The notes below the pieces were generated by a model. The model did not search any database. It saw nothing but the letters and a program-made list of their open reading frames with translations, and had not been told where the DNA came from. DNA of 64,000 bases from UBA6115 sp964629345 (GTDB lineage Bacteria; Bacillota; Clostridia; Christensenellales; Aristaeellaceae), in contig CAZVSG010000001.1 of the NCBI GenBank assembly GCA_964629345.1, forward strand, positions 1 to 64,000. The letters run 5' to 3'. A program made the position numbers and the translations under genes. Shown in pieces: positions 17,204 to 26,021 of the stretch (positions are counted from its first letter, which is position 1; each line of letters begins with the position of its first letter).

Positions 17204-18277
17204 ATGAGCATACGGATCGGCATCCTGACCAGCGGAGGCGACTGCCCGGGGCTGAACGCCGCCATCAGGGGCGTCGCCAGGGCGGCCTACCAGACACTGG
17301 ACGCGGAGATCGTCGGCATCCGCGCGGGCTACCGCGGGCTGATCGACGGGGATTACCAGATCATGCAGCAATACCAGTTTTCAGGCCTTCTGACCATGGG
17401 CGGCACCATCCTGGGGACCAGCCGCACGCCGTTTGCGAACATGCGGGTCGTGGAAGAAGACAACGTGGACAAGGTCTACGCGATGAAGATGAACTACAAG
17501 GCCATGAAGCTGGACTGCCTGGTGACCCTGGGCGGCAACGGCACGCACAAGACGGCCAACCTGCTCAGGCAGGAAGGCCTGAACGTCATCGGCCTGCCAA
17601 AGACCATCGACAACGACATCTTCGGGACGGACTTCACCTTCGGTTTTCATACCGCCGTGGGGATCGCCACGGACGTCATCGACCGGATCCACACCACCGC
17701 CGCCAGCCATGACCGCTGCATGATCGTCGAGATCATGGGCAACAAAGCCGGCTGGCTGACCCTGTATGCCGGGATGGCCGGCGGCGCGGACGTCATCCTG
17801 CTGCCGGAGATCCCCTACCAGATCGAGAAGATCGCCAAGGTCATCGGCGAGCGTGCCAAACTGAACAAGCATTTCACCATCATCGCGGCGGCGGAAGGCG
17901 CGATGAGCGCGGAGGAAGCCGGGATGAAACGCAAGGAGCGGGAGGCCGCCCGCGCCCAACGGGAGTTCCGCAACGTTTCCCAGCACATCGCGGCGAACCT
18001 GGAAAGCCTCATCGGCGTTGAGTGCCGCGCCGTGATCCCCGGGCACATGCAGCGGGGCGGCAGCCCCTGCGCCTATGACCGCGTGCTGTCCACCCAGTTC
18101 GGCGTGCACGCGGCCGGACTGATCAAGGAAGGCAGGTTCGGCCTGACGGTCGCGCTGAAGAACGGCATGATCACGGAGAACAGGCTCGAAGACATCGCCG
18201 GCGTCCCCAAGCCCGTGGACCCGGAGGATCAGATCATCAGGGCTGCGCGCAGCATCAACATTTCATTCGGGGACTGA
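17204..18277 (+). CDS. pfkA: 6-phosphofructokinase, PfkA superfamily
   Basis: The 357-residue enzyme phosphorylates fructose 6-phosphate in glycolysis. Signatures are LTSGGDCPGLNAAIRG at the N terminus, GGNGTHKTA, catalytic PKTIDND and IPGHMQRGG. The glycine in GGNG favours ATP over pyrophosphate, because PPi enzymes carry Asp there, but the lysine in PKTIDND is usual in PPi-type and in group III ATP enzymes. Phosphoryl donor is therefore probably ATP but not certain. The start ATG 17204 follows CGGAGG. Confidence 0.9.
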   Translation: MSIRIGILTSGGDCPGLNAAIRGVARAAYQTLDAEIVGIRAGYRGLIDGDYQIMQQYQFSGLLTMGGTILGTSRTPFANMRVVEEDNVDKVYAMKMNYKAMKLDCLVTLGGNGTHKTANLLRQEGLNVIGLPKTIDNDIFGTDFTFGFHTAVGIATDVIDRIHTTAASHDRCMIVEIMGNKAGWLTLYAGMAGGADVILLPEIPYQIEKIAKVIGERAKLNKHFTIIAAAEGAMSAEEAGMKRKEREAARAQREFRNVSQHIAANLESLIGVECRAVIPGHMQRGGSPCAYDRVLSTQFGVHAAGLIKEGRFGLTVALKNGMITENRLEDIAGVPKPVDPEDQIIRAARSINISFGD

Positions 18278-18319
18278 GCATAAGAACGCGGGTCCTTTTC
18301 GCCGACTCCATCGAACAGA

Positions 18320-18354
18320 AAAACCGCGCCTACGCAGAATGCAGGCGCGGTTTT
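18320..18354. terminator. Bidirectional terminator between pfkA and the TRAP operon
   Basis: Twelve-base arms AAAACCGCGCCT and AGGCGCGGTTTT flank an 11-base loop, with A and T runs at both ends. It separates two convergent operons. Confidence 0.85.
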
Positions 18355-18374
18355 CAGTCAGGATCCCCGCGGAT

Positions 18375-20480
18375 TTATCCCGCCCTTGCTGGTTTTGCGT
18401 GCCGCTTTTGGATCCTCTGCCAGAGGATGACCAGCGCGATCAACCCGAAGCCGACCGCGTCGGTCACAAGGCCGGGGATGATCAGCAGCAGCCCGCCAGC
18501 CAGAGCCATCAGCTGCTGGAGGACGTTCAGCCTGCTCTCCCAGTACTTCTCCACGGCCATGCCGATGCCGAACATGCCGATGACGGCGGTGACGGCGATC
18601 AGGACCACCTCATACCACTGGGCGTTGAGCATGAGCATCTGCGGGCTGTACACGAAGATGTAGGGCACCAGGAAGGCGGCGATCGCCAGCCGGGTGGCTT
18701 CCACCCCGGTCTTCAGGGGGTTAGACTTGGCAATGGCCGCGCCCGCCATCGCCGCCAGGGCGACCGGCGGGGTGATGTCCGCGATGATGCCGAAATAGAA
18801 GGTAAAGAGATGGGCGGGCAGGATCGCCCAGGCGGGGTTGATCCCCTCCAGGGCGGTATACACGTCCGGCAGGCTGGTCATCAACGCGCGGGCCACGACC
18901 GGCGCCATGATGGTGGAGGTGATCAGGTAGTTGGCGGTGGTCGGCACACCCATGCCCAGCAGGATGGAGGAGAGCATGGTGAAGATCAGCAGCAGCAGCA
19001 GGCTGCCGCCCGCCAGCGCGGTCAGGCCGGAGCCCATCTTCAGCCCGATGCCCGTCAGGGTGATCATCCCCGCGATGATCCCTGCGACGCCGCAGGCGAG
19101 GGCCACGCCGATGATGCTGCGCGCGCCGGCCTCCAGCGCCTGGAGGTACTGCCGCGGCCTGAGTCCGCGGCTCTCCCTGATGAGCGGCTTGATGGGCCTG
19201 TGCTTCACCCCCGCGAAGAGGATGTCCGCCAGCGTCTTCAGGTAGCCGCCCAGGATCGAGATCCCGATGCCGATCAGCGCTGCGATGGAAGGGGTGAACC
19301 CTGCGCCCAGGACCCAGATGATGCCCACCAGCGGCAGGATCAGATGCCCGCGCTCCTTCATGACCTTGAGCAGCCGGGGCATTTTGTCCTTCTCCATGCC
19401 CCTGAGCCCCTGCTTCTTGGCTTCCAGATCCGTCACGATGTAGATCCCGGCAAAATACAGCAGCGCGGGGATGATGGCCGCCTTGACGACGGTCGAATAC
19501 GGCACGCCGACGGATTCTGCCATTAAAAAGGCGGCGGCGCCCATCACGGGGGGCATGATCTGCCCGCCGGTGGAGGCGGCGGCCTCGACCGCCGCGGCGA
19601 ACTCCGGCCGGTAGCCCAGGCGCTTCATCATCGGGATGGTAAAGGAGCCGGACCCCACGGTGTTGGCGACGGAGGAGCCGGACACGGTTCCCTCCAGCGC
19701 GCTGGTGATGACGGCCACCTTGGCGGGACCCCCGCGCTGTTTGCCGGCGATGGCGTTGGACAGATCGATGAAAAACTCGCCGACCCCGGTTTTTTCAAGA
19801 AAAGCGCCGAAGAGGATGAACAGGAAGATGAAGGTGGAGCTGGCCCCTACGGGCGCTCCGAAGATCCCCTCCTGGGTGTAGAAAAGGTGTTTGATGACCT
19901 GCAGGGCGCTGTATCCCCGGTTGCCCATAAAGCCCGGCATGTTCCGCCCGATCAGGCCGGTCAGGACAAACACAGCGGCGATGGTGACGATCGGGATGCC
20001 CACCACCCGCCTGCAGGCCTCGGCCAGCAGCAGGACGGCGATGCCGCCGATGAGGTATTGATAGGCTTCAAAGGCATTCTGGCGCGCGATCTGACTGAAA
20101 AAAACAACAGGGTAGAAGAAGAGCGCCAGGGAGAGGAGGCCCAGGACCGCGTCGTACCAGGGCAGCGTGTCCTTCCTGCACTTGCGCCGGACAGGATAAA
20201 GGAAAAAGGCCAGCATCACCACGATGCCCAGATGCAGCGGGCGCATGTGGGTGCTGGGGATGATGAACCAGGTGCTGTACAGCTGAAAGAGCGAAAAAAG
20301 GACGCATACAGCCGAAATGATCAGCCCCTTGTACCCGGCGAGGATACGGAAGGCGCTCTCCCGGTCATATTTGCTCATGATCTGCTGGATCTCGCCCTGG
20401 TCCACCGCCTCGGTCTTCTCCTCAGGCAGATTCGGCGTCCGCTTTTCTATTTCCTTGCCGGAATCCGGATTTTCAGTCAT
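18375..20480 (-). CDS. TRAP transporter fused permease (4TM/12TM)
   Basis: The 701-residue protein joins the small and large TRAP membrane subunits, as in the permeases that work with TAXI binding proteins. The large-subunit part contains EGTVSGSSVANTVGSGSFTI and the nearby GGQIMPPVMGAAAFLMA; further hydrophobic helices continue to the C terminus. The hydrophilic N terminus of about 40 residues is cytoplasmic. It follows the TAXI gene on the same strand across a hairpin. Substrates of TAXI systems are mostly unknown, with glutamate and other organic acids among the proposed ones. Confidence 0.93.
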   Translation of the reverse strand: MTENPDSGKEIEKRTPNLPEEKTEAVDQGEIQQIMSKYDRESAFRILAGYKGLIISAVCVLFSLFQLYSTWFIIPSTHMRPLHLGIVVMLAFFLYPVRRKCRKDTLPWYDAVLGLLSLALFFYPVVFFSQIARQNAFEAYQYLIGGIAVLLLAEACRRVVGIPIVTIAAVFVLTGLIGRNMPGFMGNRGYSALQVIKHLFYTQEGIFGAPVGASSTFIFLFILFGAFLEKTGVGEFFIDLSNAIAGKQRGGPAKVAVITSALEGTVSGSSVANTVGSGSFTIPMMKRLGYRPEFAAAVEAAASTGGQIMPPVMGAAAFLMAESVGVPYSTVVKAAIIPALLYFAGIYIVTDLEAKKQGLRGMEKDKMPRLLKVMKERGHLILPLVGIIWVLGAGFTPSIAALIGIGISILGGYLKTLADILFAGVKHRPIKPLIRESRGLRPRQYLQALEAGARSIIGVALACGVAGIIAGMITLTGIGLKMGSGLTALAGGSLLLLLIFTMLSSILLGMGVPTTANYLITSTIMAPVVARALMTSLPDVYTALEGINPAWAILPAHLFTFYFGIIADITPPVALAAMAGAAIAKSNPLKTGVEATRLAIAAFLVPYIFVYSPQMLMLNAQWYEVVLIAVTAVIGMFGIGMAVEKYWESRLNVLQQLMALAGGLLLIIPGLVTDAVGFGLIALVILWQRIQKRHAKPARAG

Positions 20481-20506
20481 CGTCTATCCTCGCTGTCATC
20501 GAAGAA

Positions 20507-20537
20507 AAGGCCCCGGGCGGCTGACCGCCCGGGGCTT
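20507..20537 (-). terminator. Intra-operon hairpin between TAXI and TRAP genes
   Basis: The arms AAGCCCCGGGCGG and CCGCCCGGGGCCTT, read on the minus strand, form a very strong stem with a four-base loop, followed by TTCTTC. Its position suggests partial termination or 3' mRNA protection, giving more binding protein than permease. Confidence 0.65.
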
Positions 20538-20546
20538 TGATGTGCT

Positions 20547-21518
20547 TTAGGGCAGCAGGTTCATTTCCTTGAAGTACTTTTCCGCGCCGGGGTGGAAGGG
20601 CACAGGAATGCCCTTCACGCCATACTCAGCGGAGATGAACTCCTTCTTTGCATGGGTCATCTCATCCTTGTTTTCAAACAGGACCTTGGTCATCTGGTAG
20701 ACAAGCTCCTCCGGCAGATCCTTCTTGCAGATGAGCACCGCGTTCATACCGGGGATGACCACATCCTCCGTCATCCCGGCGTAACTGCCGGCCGGGACAG
20801 TGTAGGGCACGTAAAAATTATACTTCTCCTGCAGGGTGGCCATCTGTTCTTCCGGCAGCCCGATCAGGCGGACCGGGATCTTGCTGGCCACGTCCATGAT
20901 GGCGGGGTTGGGAAGGCCTGCGGTGACGAAGAAGGCGTCCAGCTGGCGGTTCTGGAAGGAGGTGGCGGACTCGTCAAAGCTCAGGTGCTGAGGTTTGATG
21001 TCCTCCAGCGTCAGCCCGGCTTCGCCCAGCAGCTGCACGGCATTGAAGTAGACGCCGGAGTTGACCGCGCCGACGGAGACGTTCTTCCCCTTCAGGTCCG
21101 CAACCGTCTTGATGTCGCTGTCCGCGGCGACCACGATCTGCACCAGCTCCGGGTACAGCGAGCCGACGGCGACGAAAGAGTCGATCACCTCGCCGGCGAA
21201 GAAGTCCTTGTCGCCCTGGTAGGCATAATACATGACATCGTTCTGCACAAGGCCCAGTTCAGCCTCGCCGGCGTTCATCTTCAGGATGTTGTCCTTGGAG
21301 CCGCCGCTGGATGCGACCGAAACGTCCAGATTAGGAACATGTTTCATCCAAAGGGCGGCGATCTCACCGCCAAGAGGATAATAGGTGCCGGCAGTGCCGC
21401 CGGTGGAAAAACCAAGGGCGTGTTTCTCAACAGGTTTTTTCGTCAGGAAATAGACACCCACGCCAATCGCAGCAAGAAGCAACACAACGATAATGACAGT
21501 AACCACTTTCTTGTTCAT
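20547..21518 (-). CDS. TAXI-family TRAP solute-binding protein
   Basis: The 323-residue protein begins with a single hydrophobic segment (VVTVIIVVLLLAAIGVGVYFL, just over 20 residues; roughly residues 5-25) that could anchor it in the membrane. The mature part opens with GFSTGGTAGTYYPLGGEIA, the TAXI signature. I chose ATG 21516-21518, the start of MNKKVV, because AGGAGG is seven bases upstream. There is no lipobox cysteine. It delivers its ligand to the fused permease downstream. Confidence 0.9.
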   Translation of the reverse strand: MNKKVVTVIIVVLLLAAIGVGVYFLTKKPVEKHALGFSTGGTAGTYYPLGGEIAALWMKHVPNLDVSVASSGGSKDNILKMNAGEAELGLVQNDVMYYAYQGDKDFFAGEVIDSFVAVGSLYPELVQIVVAADSDIKTVADLKGKNVSVGAVNSGVYFNAVQLLGEAGLTLEDIKPQHLSFDESATSFQNRQLDAFFVTAGLPNPAIMDVASKIPVRLIGLPEEQMATLQEKYNFYVPYTVPAGSYAGMTEDVVIPGMNAVLICKKDLPEELVYQMTKVLFENKDEMTHAKKEFISAEYGVKGIPVPFHPGAEKYFKEMNLLP

Positions 21519-21579
21519 TCGGATTCCTCCTAACATAAAGTCACCCACCTAGGTTTTGTCAAACATGAAACCAGATGTG

Positions 21580-21608
21580 ATTATACAGACAATCGGAATA
21601 GAGGTCAA
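21580..21608 (-). promoter_or_regulatory. Promoter of the TAXI-TRAP operon
   Basis: On the minus strand TTGACC (21603-21608) and TATAAT (21580-21585) are spaced by 17 bases. The start codon is about 62 bases downstream. Confidence 0.75.
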
Positions 21609-21718
21609 TAAAAAACCGAAGAATATACATGAATTTCCACTCTGATTGGTTTATTTTGTCAGAAATCATAACAACAACTTTGTGTCCAGTCTGTATAAAT
21701 ATCGTATATACCAACAAG

Positions 21719-22933
21719 TCAAAGAGAGAGCAGGAAAATGGCTGCGCGCTGCAAAGCGTCCGCTTCCCCGGCGCCCCGGGCGAAGTCGGGCCGTCCGCCG
21801 CCGCGCACGCCGCATGCCCTCATCAGTCCCGGCATATCCTCCGCCCTGTCCGCGGAGCGCGCGAACAGGTACAGCCGCCCGGCCGCCACCGGCACGGACA
21901 GGAGGATGATCAGGCCGCTCTCCCCAATGAGTCCCGCGGCCAGCTCTTCCATCGCGGGGGTGTCAGCCGCTTCCAGTTCCGCAGCGATCAGGCGGCCCCC
22001 GTCCGGCAGAGGGACGGCCTGCGACAGCAGCCCCGGCGCTTTCTGCAGGGTCAGCCCCCGCCTGGTCTCCTTCAGCTCCCTTTCCGTTTCAGCAGCCTTC
22101 TCGAGCAGCGATCCCACACGCTCCGGTACTTCCGCCGGCCTGGCGCTGAGCAGCACGCTTGTCCGGTACAGCGCGGAATAGGTTTCCCGGTAATGCGCCG
22201 CGGCCCTCAGGCCGCACAGGAAGGACAGGCGCATCTTGCCGCGGGCGGGCTGGCAGGAGAGGATCTTGATGAGCCCGGCCTGGGAGGCATGGCTCAGGTG
22301 CGTGCCGCCGCAGGCCACCATCTCATACCCCCCCACCATGCACACCCGCACGTTTTCGCTGACCGTCGGGTCCTTGCGCAGCGGCAGTGACTCCAATTCA
22401 CTCTCCGGCGGGAAACGGCAGACGATCTCCGCGTCCTCAGCAACACGGCGGTTGGCCAGGTCCTCGATCTCCTCCAGGGTCTCCTGGGGAAGACGCATCG
22501 CGCCGCCCGGCAGGGTGACGTCGATGCTGGATGCCTCCTGCCCGATGTGCAGGCCGTGGGTGAATCCGCCGGTCAGGCGCCATACGCAGTTGGCCAGGAT
22601 GTGCTCGCCGGTGTGCTGCTGCATGTGGTCAAAGCGGCGCGTGAAATCGATTTCCCCCCGCAGACGCTCCCCGGGAGGCGGCAGTTCCGCATCGCTCCTT
22701 GCATCCACCCGGTGCCAGACCTCGCCCTCTTCATCCGCCTGGACTTCCGACACCCGAAGGCGTCCCAGGGAGCACTCCAGCGCGCCGGTATCCCAGGGCT
22801 GCCCGCCGCCTTCCGGGTAAAAGGCGCTCTCCGTCAGGCTCAGCCAGTACCCGGCCGCGTCTTTCCTGTGCCCGGTGACCTCCGCCTCAAAGCGCGTGAG
22901 CCACGCATCGGTGAAATACAGCCGCCTTGTCAA
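21719..22933 (-). CDS. AlaX-type alanyl-tRNA editing protein with DHHA1 domain
   Basis: The 404-residue protein hydrolyses mischarged Ser- or Gly-tRNA(Ala) in trans. The editing domain has the zinc ligands HMQQHTGEHIL and CGGTHLSH, and the C-terminal part after residue 300 resembles DHHA1, ending with a GVRGGGRPDFARG loop. The start is taken as TTG 22931-22933, nine bases after AAGGAGG. An open frame continues far upstream, but that part is opposite another real gene and is not part of the protein. An extended -10 box (TGGTATACT) is at 22964-22969 on the minus strand. Confidence 0.88.
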   Translation of the reverse strand: MTRRLYFTDAWLTRFEAEVTGHRKDAAGYWLSLTESAFYPEGGGQPWDTGALECSLGRLRVSEVQADEEGEVWHRVDARSDAELPPPGERLRGEIDFTRRFDHMQQHTGEHILANCVWRLTGGFTHGLHIGQEASSIDVTLPGGAMRLPQETLEEIEDLANRRVAEDAEIVCRFPPESELESLPLRKDPTVSENVRVCMVGGYEMVACGGTHLSHASQAGLIKILSCQPARGKMRLSFLCGLRAAAHYRETYSALYRTSVLLSARPAEVPERVGSLLEKAAETERELKETRRGLTLQKAPGLLSQAVPLPDGGRLIAAELEAADTPAMEELAAGLIGESGLIILLSVPVAAGRLYLFARSADRAEDMPGLMRACGVRGGGRPDFARGAGEADALQRAAIFLLSL

Positions 22934-22990
22934 GCTCCTCCGCCTCCTTGATCCTTTTTGAGCAGTATACCATGACCGGCGCCCGCCGGA

Positions 22991-23020
22991 TTGACAGGCG
23001 ATGCCTGCCCCGAATATGAT
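22991..23020 (+). promoter_or_regulatory. Promoter of the secreted five-repeat protein
   Basis: TTGACA (22991-22996) is followed after 18 bases by TATGAT (23015-23020), 70 bases before the start codon. Confidence 0.65.
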
Positions 23021-23089
23021 GGGGGCAGAACGTTTGGACGTCCTCATTGAACAATGAATAACAGACACAGGGAAGAAAGGAATCGCTTT

Positions 23090-24715
23090 ATGAAATCTGT
23101 CAGAATCATCCTCACCCTGCTGCTGGCCCTCACGCTGCTTCCCTTTTCCTGCGCACAGGGGGAGGAGGGCCTTGCCGGCAGGTGGACAGCGGACATTCAG
23201 GGCAGCACGGGCACGCTGCTGCTTGAAAGCGGGGGCTCCCTCATCCTGCTGTTTGATGAAGCGGGCAGCGTCTCCGTGGACACGGGGACCTGGTCCGTTC
23301 AGCAGGGGCAGCTCATCCTCCTGATCTATCAGGGAGATACGCTGTCGCTGGAATACACGCTTGAGCAGGACACCCTGTCCACCAGGAATAGGGACGACGG
23401 GGAACGGACGGTGTTCGCCCGGGAGCCCTGGCAGCCGCCGGAGGGCGTCGCCGGTGACTGGAAGGGGCTGGACACCAATGGCGCGTTTTATCTGACGCTT
23501 GGCCGGGACAACCGCTTTTCCTTCGACTACGCCTCGGGCGAACCCATCGGCTCGGGCCACTTCGCGGCGTACGGGGAGACCCTGTACCTCGTATTCTCCA
23601 ACAACACCTACCTCGCCATGGGTTATGCCTTCTCCGGCGGCGGTCTGACCATCACGAACCGGTTCACCGGGGACGCTTACCCCCTGACTCGCCGCGGCGC
23701 GGCCATACAGCAGGAAGCGACCTCCCAGCCCATCCCGGCGGCGACGGCGAAGCCCGAGCCCGTCCCAACCCCGGAGACCGCTTCCGGCCTGGCCGGCTCC
23801 TGGCAGGGGACGGACGCCTCGGGCGTGCGGGTGATGACCTTTGCTCAAAGCGAAGAACCGGGCATGTCCTGGGAGGAGTCAGGCGAGGAGGGCGTGCATG
23901 TATTGAAACTGACGCAGAGCGGCGAGCTGACCATCTCCTACCAGGATGTGGTCAACGCGGCGCTTGACCGGAAAGGCGCCTACACGGCGACCGCCGATGT
24001 CCTTTCTGTGGAGTACCCCGACGGCACCAAGGAAACCTACCGCTATATCCTCCTGGGTGACAGCCTGCTGCTGTCAGACGCCCTCCTGCAGAATCCTGTC
24101 ACCTATGCGCGCCTGGCGCAGCCTGAGAACCCGATGGATCCCGCGCTTCCGGGCACCTGGGGCGGCAGGAACTCCACGGGGTATTTCGAGTTCACCTTCA
24201 GGGGGGACGGCGCCTATGCCATGGTACTGCTGCCCAATGAGAGCGACTCCCACACAGGAACGTTCACCGTAAAGGGGGACGTGCTGGTGTTATCCGACGG
24301 AACGGAGACCCAGGAGATCGGGTATGAACTGGACGGGGACCGGATGGTGCTTGACCTGGATGTGGAAGTCTACAGGATGTCCGGTCCCCTGGTCCGGGAA
24401 ACAATGCCCGAAACCGCCCCCTCCGCCGCGGCGGACCCGGCCCTGACCGGCGTATGGGGCGGAATGGAGCAGGGTATCTATGTCGAACACGTCTTTTATG
24501 CCGACGGGAGATACCTGCGTTTCACGCCGTCTGACGAGCCGGAGACCGAGGCCGGAAACTACCTCGCGGGCGGCGGCGCGCTGGCCGTCCTGACCCGGGA
24601 GGGGTCAAGCCAGGGCAATTATCACATGAAGGACGACACCCTGACCCTGAGCATCGCAGGGAAAGAGGAGACCACATTTGTCAGAAGGGATGGGATCCTG
24701 AAGCGGATGGAATAG
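23090..24715 (+). CDS. Secreted protein with five lipocalin-like repeats
   Basis: I do not recognise a named family for this 541-residue protein. A signal peptide (residues 1 to about 22, ending PFSCAQG) indicates export; the cysteine could be lipidated, but the preceding residues are a poor lipobox. Five copies of a beta-rich module follow, each opening with a G.W motif: GLAGRW (about 27), GVAGDW (118), GLAGSW (232), ALPGTW (352) and ALTGVWGG (449). A Pro/Thr linker near 215-230 separates the second and third. Each copy resembles small lipocalin-like barrels. The start ATG 23090 follows GAAAGGA. Confidence 0.7.
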   Translation: MKSVRIILTLLLALTLLPFSCAQGEEGLAGRWTADIQGSTGTLLLESGGSLILLFDEAGSVSVDTGTWSVQQGQLILLIYQGDTLSLEYTLEQDTLSTRNRDDGERTVFAREPWQPPEGVAGDWKGLDTNGAFYLTLGRDNRFSFDYASGEPIGSGHFAAYGETLYLVFSNNTYLAMGYAFSGGGLTITNRFTGDAYPLTRRGAAIQQEATSQPIPAATAKPEPVPTPETASGLAGSWQGTDASGVRVMTFAQSEEPGMSWEESGEEGVHVLKLTQSGELTISYQDVVNAALDRKGAYTATADVLSVEYPDGTKETYRYILLGDSLLLSDALLQNPVTYARLAQPENPMDPALPGTWGGRNSTGYFEFTFRGDGAYAMVLLPNESDSHTGTFTVKGDVLVLSDGTETQEIGYELDGDRMVLDLDVEVYRMSGPLVRETMPETAPSAAADPALTGVWGGMEQGIYVEHVFYADGRYLRFTPSDEPETEAGNYLAGGGALAVLTREGSSQGNYHMKDDTLTLSIAGKEETTFVRRDGILKRME

Positions 24716-24750
24716 GCGGAGCGCTTTTCTAGCCACAGGATCACACGGAG

Positions 24751-25011
24751 CGCCTGGGAGCTGCCCTCCCGGGCGTGAGACTGTGGACAAACCATATCCA
24801 GGGGAGTTTCAGAGGGCACAGCCCTCTGACTGCAATCGTATCGCCCAGCAATGCCGGGCGGGCGGGGAGAATTGCGAAGAGATTCATTCCTTGCATTTTC
24901 ACTGACCAGGAGCGCAGCGACCAAGTGAAAATGCCAGTTCTTCCAAAACGGCAAAGTGTCCACAGACACTATGCCGACACTCTGACGCCTGGGAGCAGCC
25001 CTCCCGGGCGT
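24751..25011. repeat. Hairpin-mosaic intergenic repeat, copy R1
   Basis: The 390-base gap 24716-25105 has no gene. It is bounded by a 26-base direct repeat with one mismatch (24751-24776 and 24986-25011), itself a hairpin. In between is a chain of small hairpins (GAGGGCACAGCCCTC, GAATTGCGAAG and others) ending in CGGCAAAGTGTC / GACACTATGCCG at 24949-24976. About 200 bases match the copy at 31602-31806 in inverted orientation. Confidence 0.8.
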
Positions 25012-25105
25012 TCCGGTTTTCCGGCATTTTCACCGGCGGCGGCCAAAGCCGCCCGCCTTGACCCTTCCGGGGCCACGTGTTAGGATGGCCGCGGGAGGAT
25101 GAAAT

Positions 25106-25471
25106 ATGGACAAGCGCTATGCCTGCGAAGGCACCCTCGTGCATGAGGAAGCGGTACGGCAGGTCTGCGCCCTGATGCTGCCCGAAAAGGTGTTCGCGGA
25201 CGCTTCCACCTTTTTCAAGGTCATGGGCGACGGCACACGCTTCCGCATCCTGTTCGCGCTGGACAAGCATGAGCTGTGCGTGTGTGACCTGGCGAACCTG
25301 CTGAACATGAGCGTTTCCGCCGTCAGCCACCAGCTGGCGCGGCTGCGTGAGGGCAAGCTGGTCACTTCCCGCCGGGACGGCAAGAACGTCTTCTACACCG
25401 TGGCTGACAGCCACGTCCACATGATGCTCCAGGGCTGTGTCGAGCACGCGCTGGAGGAGGCCGGGGAGTAG
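25106..25471 (+). CDS. ArsR/SmtB-family metal-responsive repressor
   Basis: The 121-residue winged-helix protein carries two classic metal sites. The alpha-3N site is ELCVCDL (C58 and C60) with an N-terminal C7, as in CadC, which senses Cd, Pb and Zn. The alpha-5 site is D101, H103, H114 and E117, exactly the DxH-x10-HxxE spacing of SmtB/CzrA zinc sensors. The recognition helix is SVSAVSHQLARLR. The start ATG 25106 follows GGGAGGATGAAAT. No metal exporter is adjacent; the P-type ATPase at 33.4 kb has operator-like sites that this protein might bind. Confidence 0.9.
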   Translation: MDKRYACEGTLVHEEAVRQVCALMLPEKVFADASTFFKVMGDGTRFRILFALDKHELCVCDLANLLNMSVSAVSHQLARLREGKLVTSRRDGKNVFYTVADSHVHMMLQGCVEHALEEAGE

Positions 25472-25500
25472 CCGGGCAGGATCCTCCGGGAAATAGGAGC

Positions 25501-25528
25501 GGGGCCGCGCTTCAACGGCCCCGTTTTT
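25501..25528 (+). terminator. Terminator after the ArsR gene
   Basis: GGGGCCG and CGGCCCC arms with an eight-base loop are followed by GTTTTT. Confidence 0.85.
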
Positions 25529-25575
25529 CTATTGATGCGCAGAGAAACGCAAAGTGAATGGCCGCTCCTGTCCGT

Positions 25576-25935
25576 TCATTCTTCCCGTTCCGGAAAGCTC
25601 CTCAGGTATACCAGGTTCCCGTCCGGGTCCAGCAGGCTCATGTTCCGCGCGCCCCACGGGCGGTCCGTCGGCTTCTGGACCACCGTCACCCCGAAGCCCT
25701 GCAGCCTTTCATATTCTATGTCGACGTCCGCCACCGTAAAGGCCAGGCACATGGTCTGGCCCGCCGCGGACTCCCTGCCGGATCCGTCATTGTACACCGT
25801 CAGCGCCGTTTCCCCCTCCAGGATGACCTGGTGCACGGGATCGTCGCCCGCGCCGCCAACCTTAAGCAGCATCCTGTAAAAATCCGCCAGCCGGACGGTG
25901 TCGCCGGTCAGCAGGCATACTTCCCCGATCTTCAT
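25576..25935 (-). CDS. VOC-superfamily (glyoxalase-like) protein
   Basis: The 119-residue protein has the two beta-alpha-beta-beta-beta modules of the vicinal-oxygen-chelate fold: GEVCLLTGDTVRLADFYRML at the start and MSLLDPDGNLVYLRSF at the end, the latter typical of glyoxalase and fosfomycin/bleomycin-resistance-like proteins. The start ATG 25933-25935 is preceded by AAGGGGG. Substrate is unknown. Confidence 0.8.
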   Translation of the reverse strand: MKIGEVCLLTGDTVRLADFYRMLLKVGGAGDDPVHQVILEGETALTVYNDGSGRESAAGQTMCLAFTVADVDIEYERLQGFGVTVVQKPTDRPWGARNMSLLDPDGNLVYLRSFPEREE

Positions 25936-26021
25936 CAAGACCCCCTTCATCAAATGATCCGTTCTGCTTCCCTGTCTCCGGCAGAATCCGACGGATTGCA
26001 TCAAAAACCCTGGGAAGGGAT

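Noticed and set aside
22934..23848. Upstream extension of the AlaX frame on the minus strand (about 300 extra residues)
   Set aside because: It lies opposite the secreted repeat protein, has no family match and precedes a good ribosome site and TTG start at 22933.
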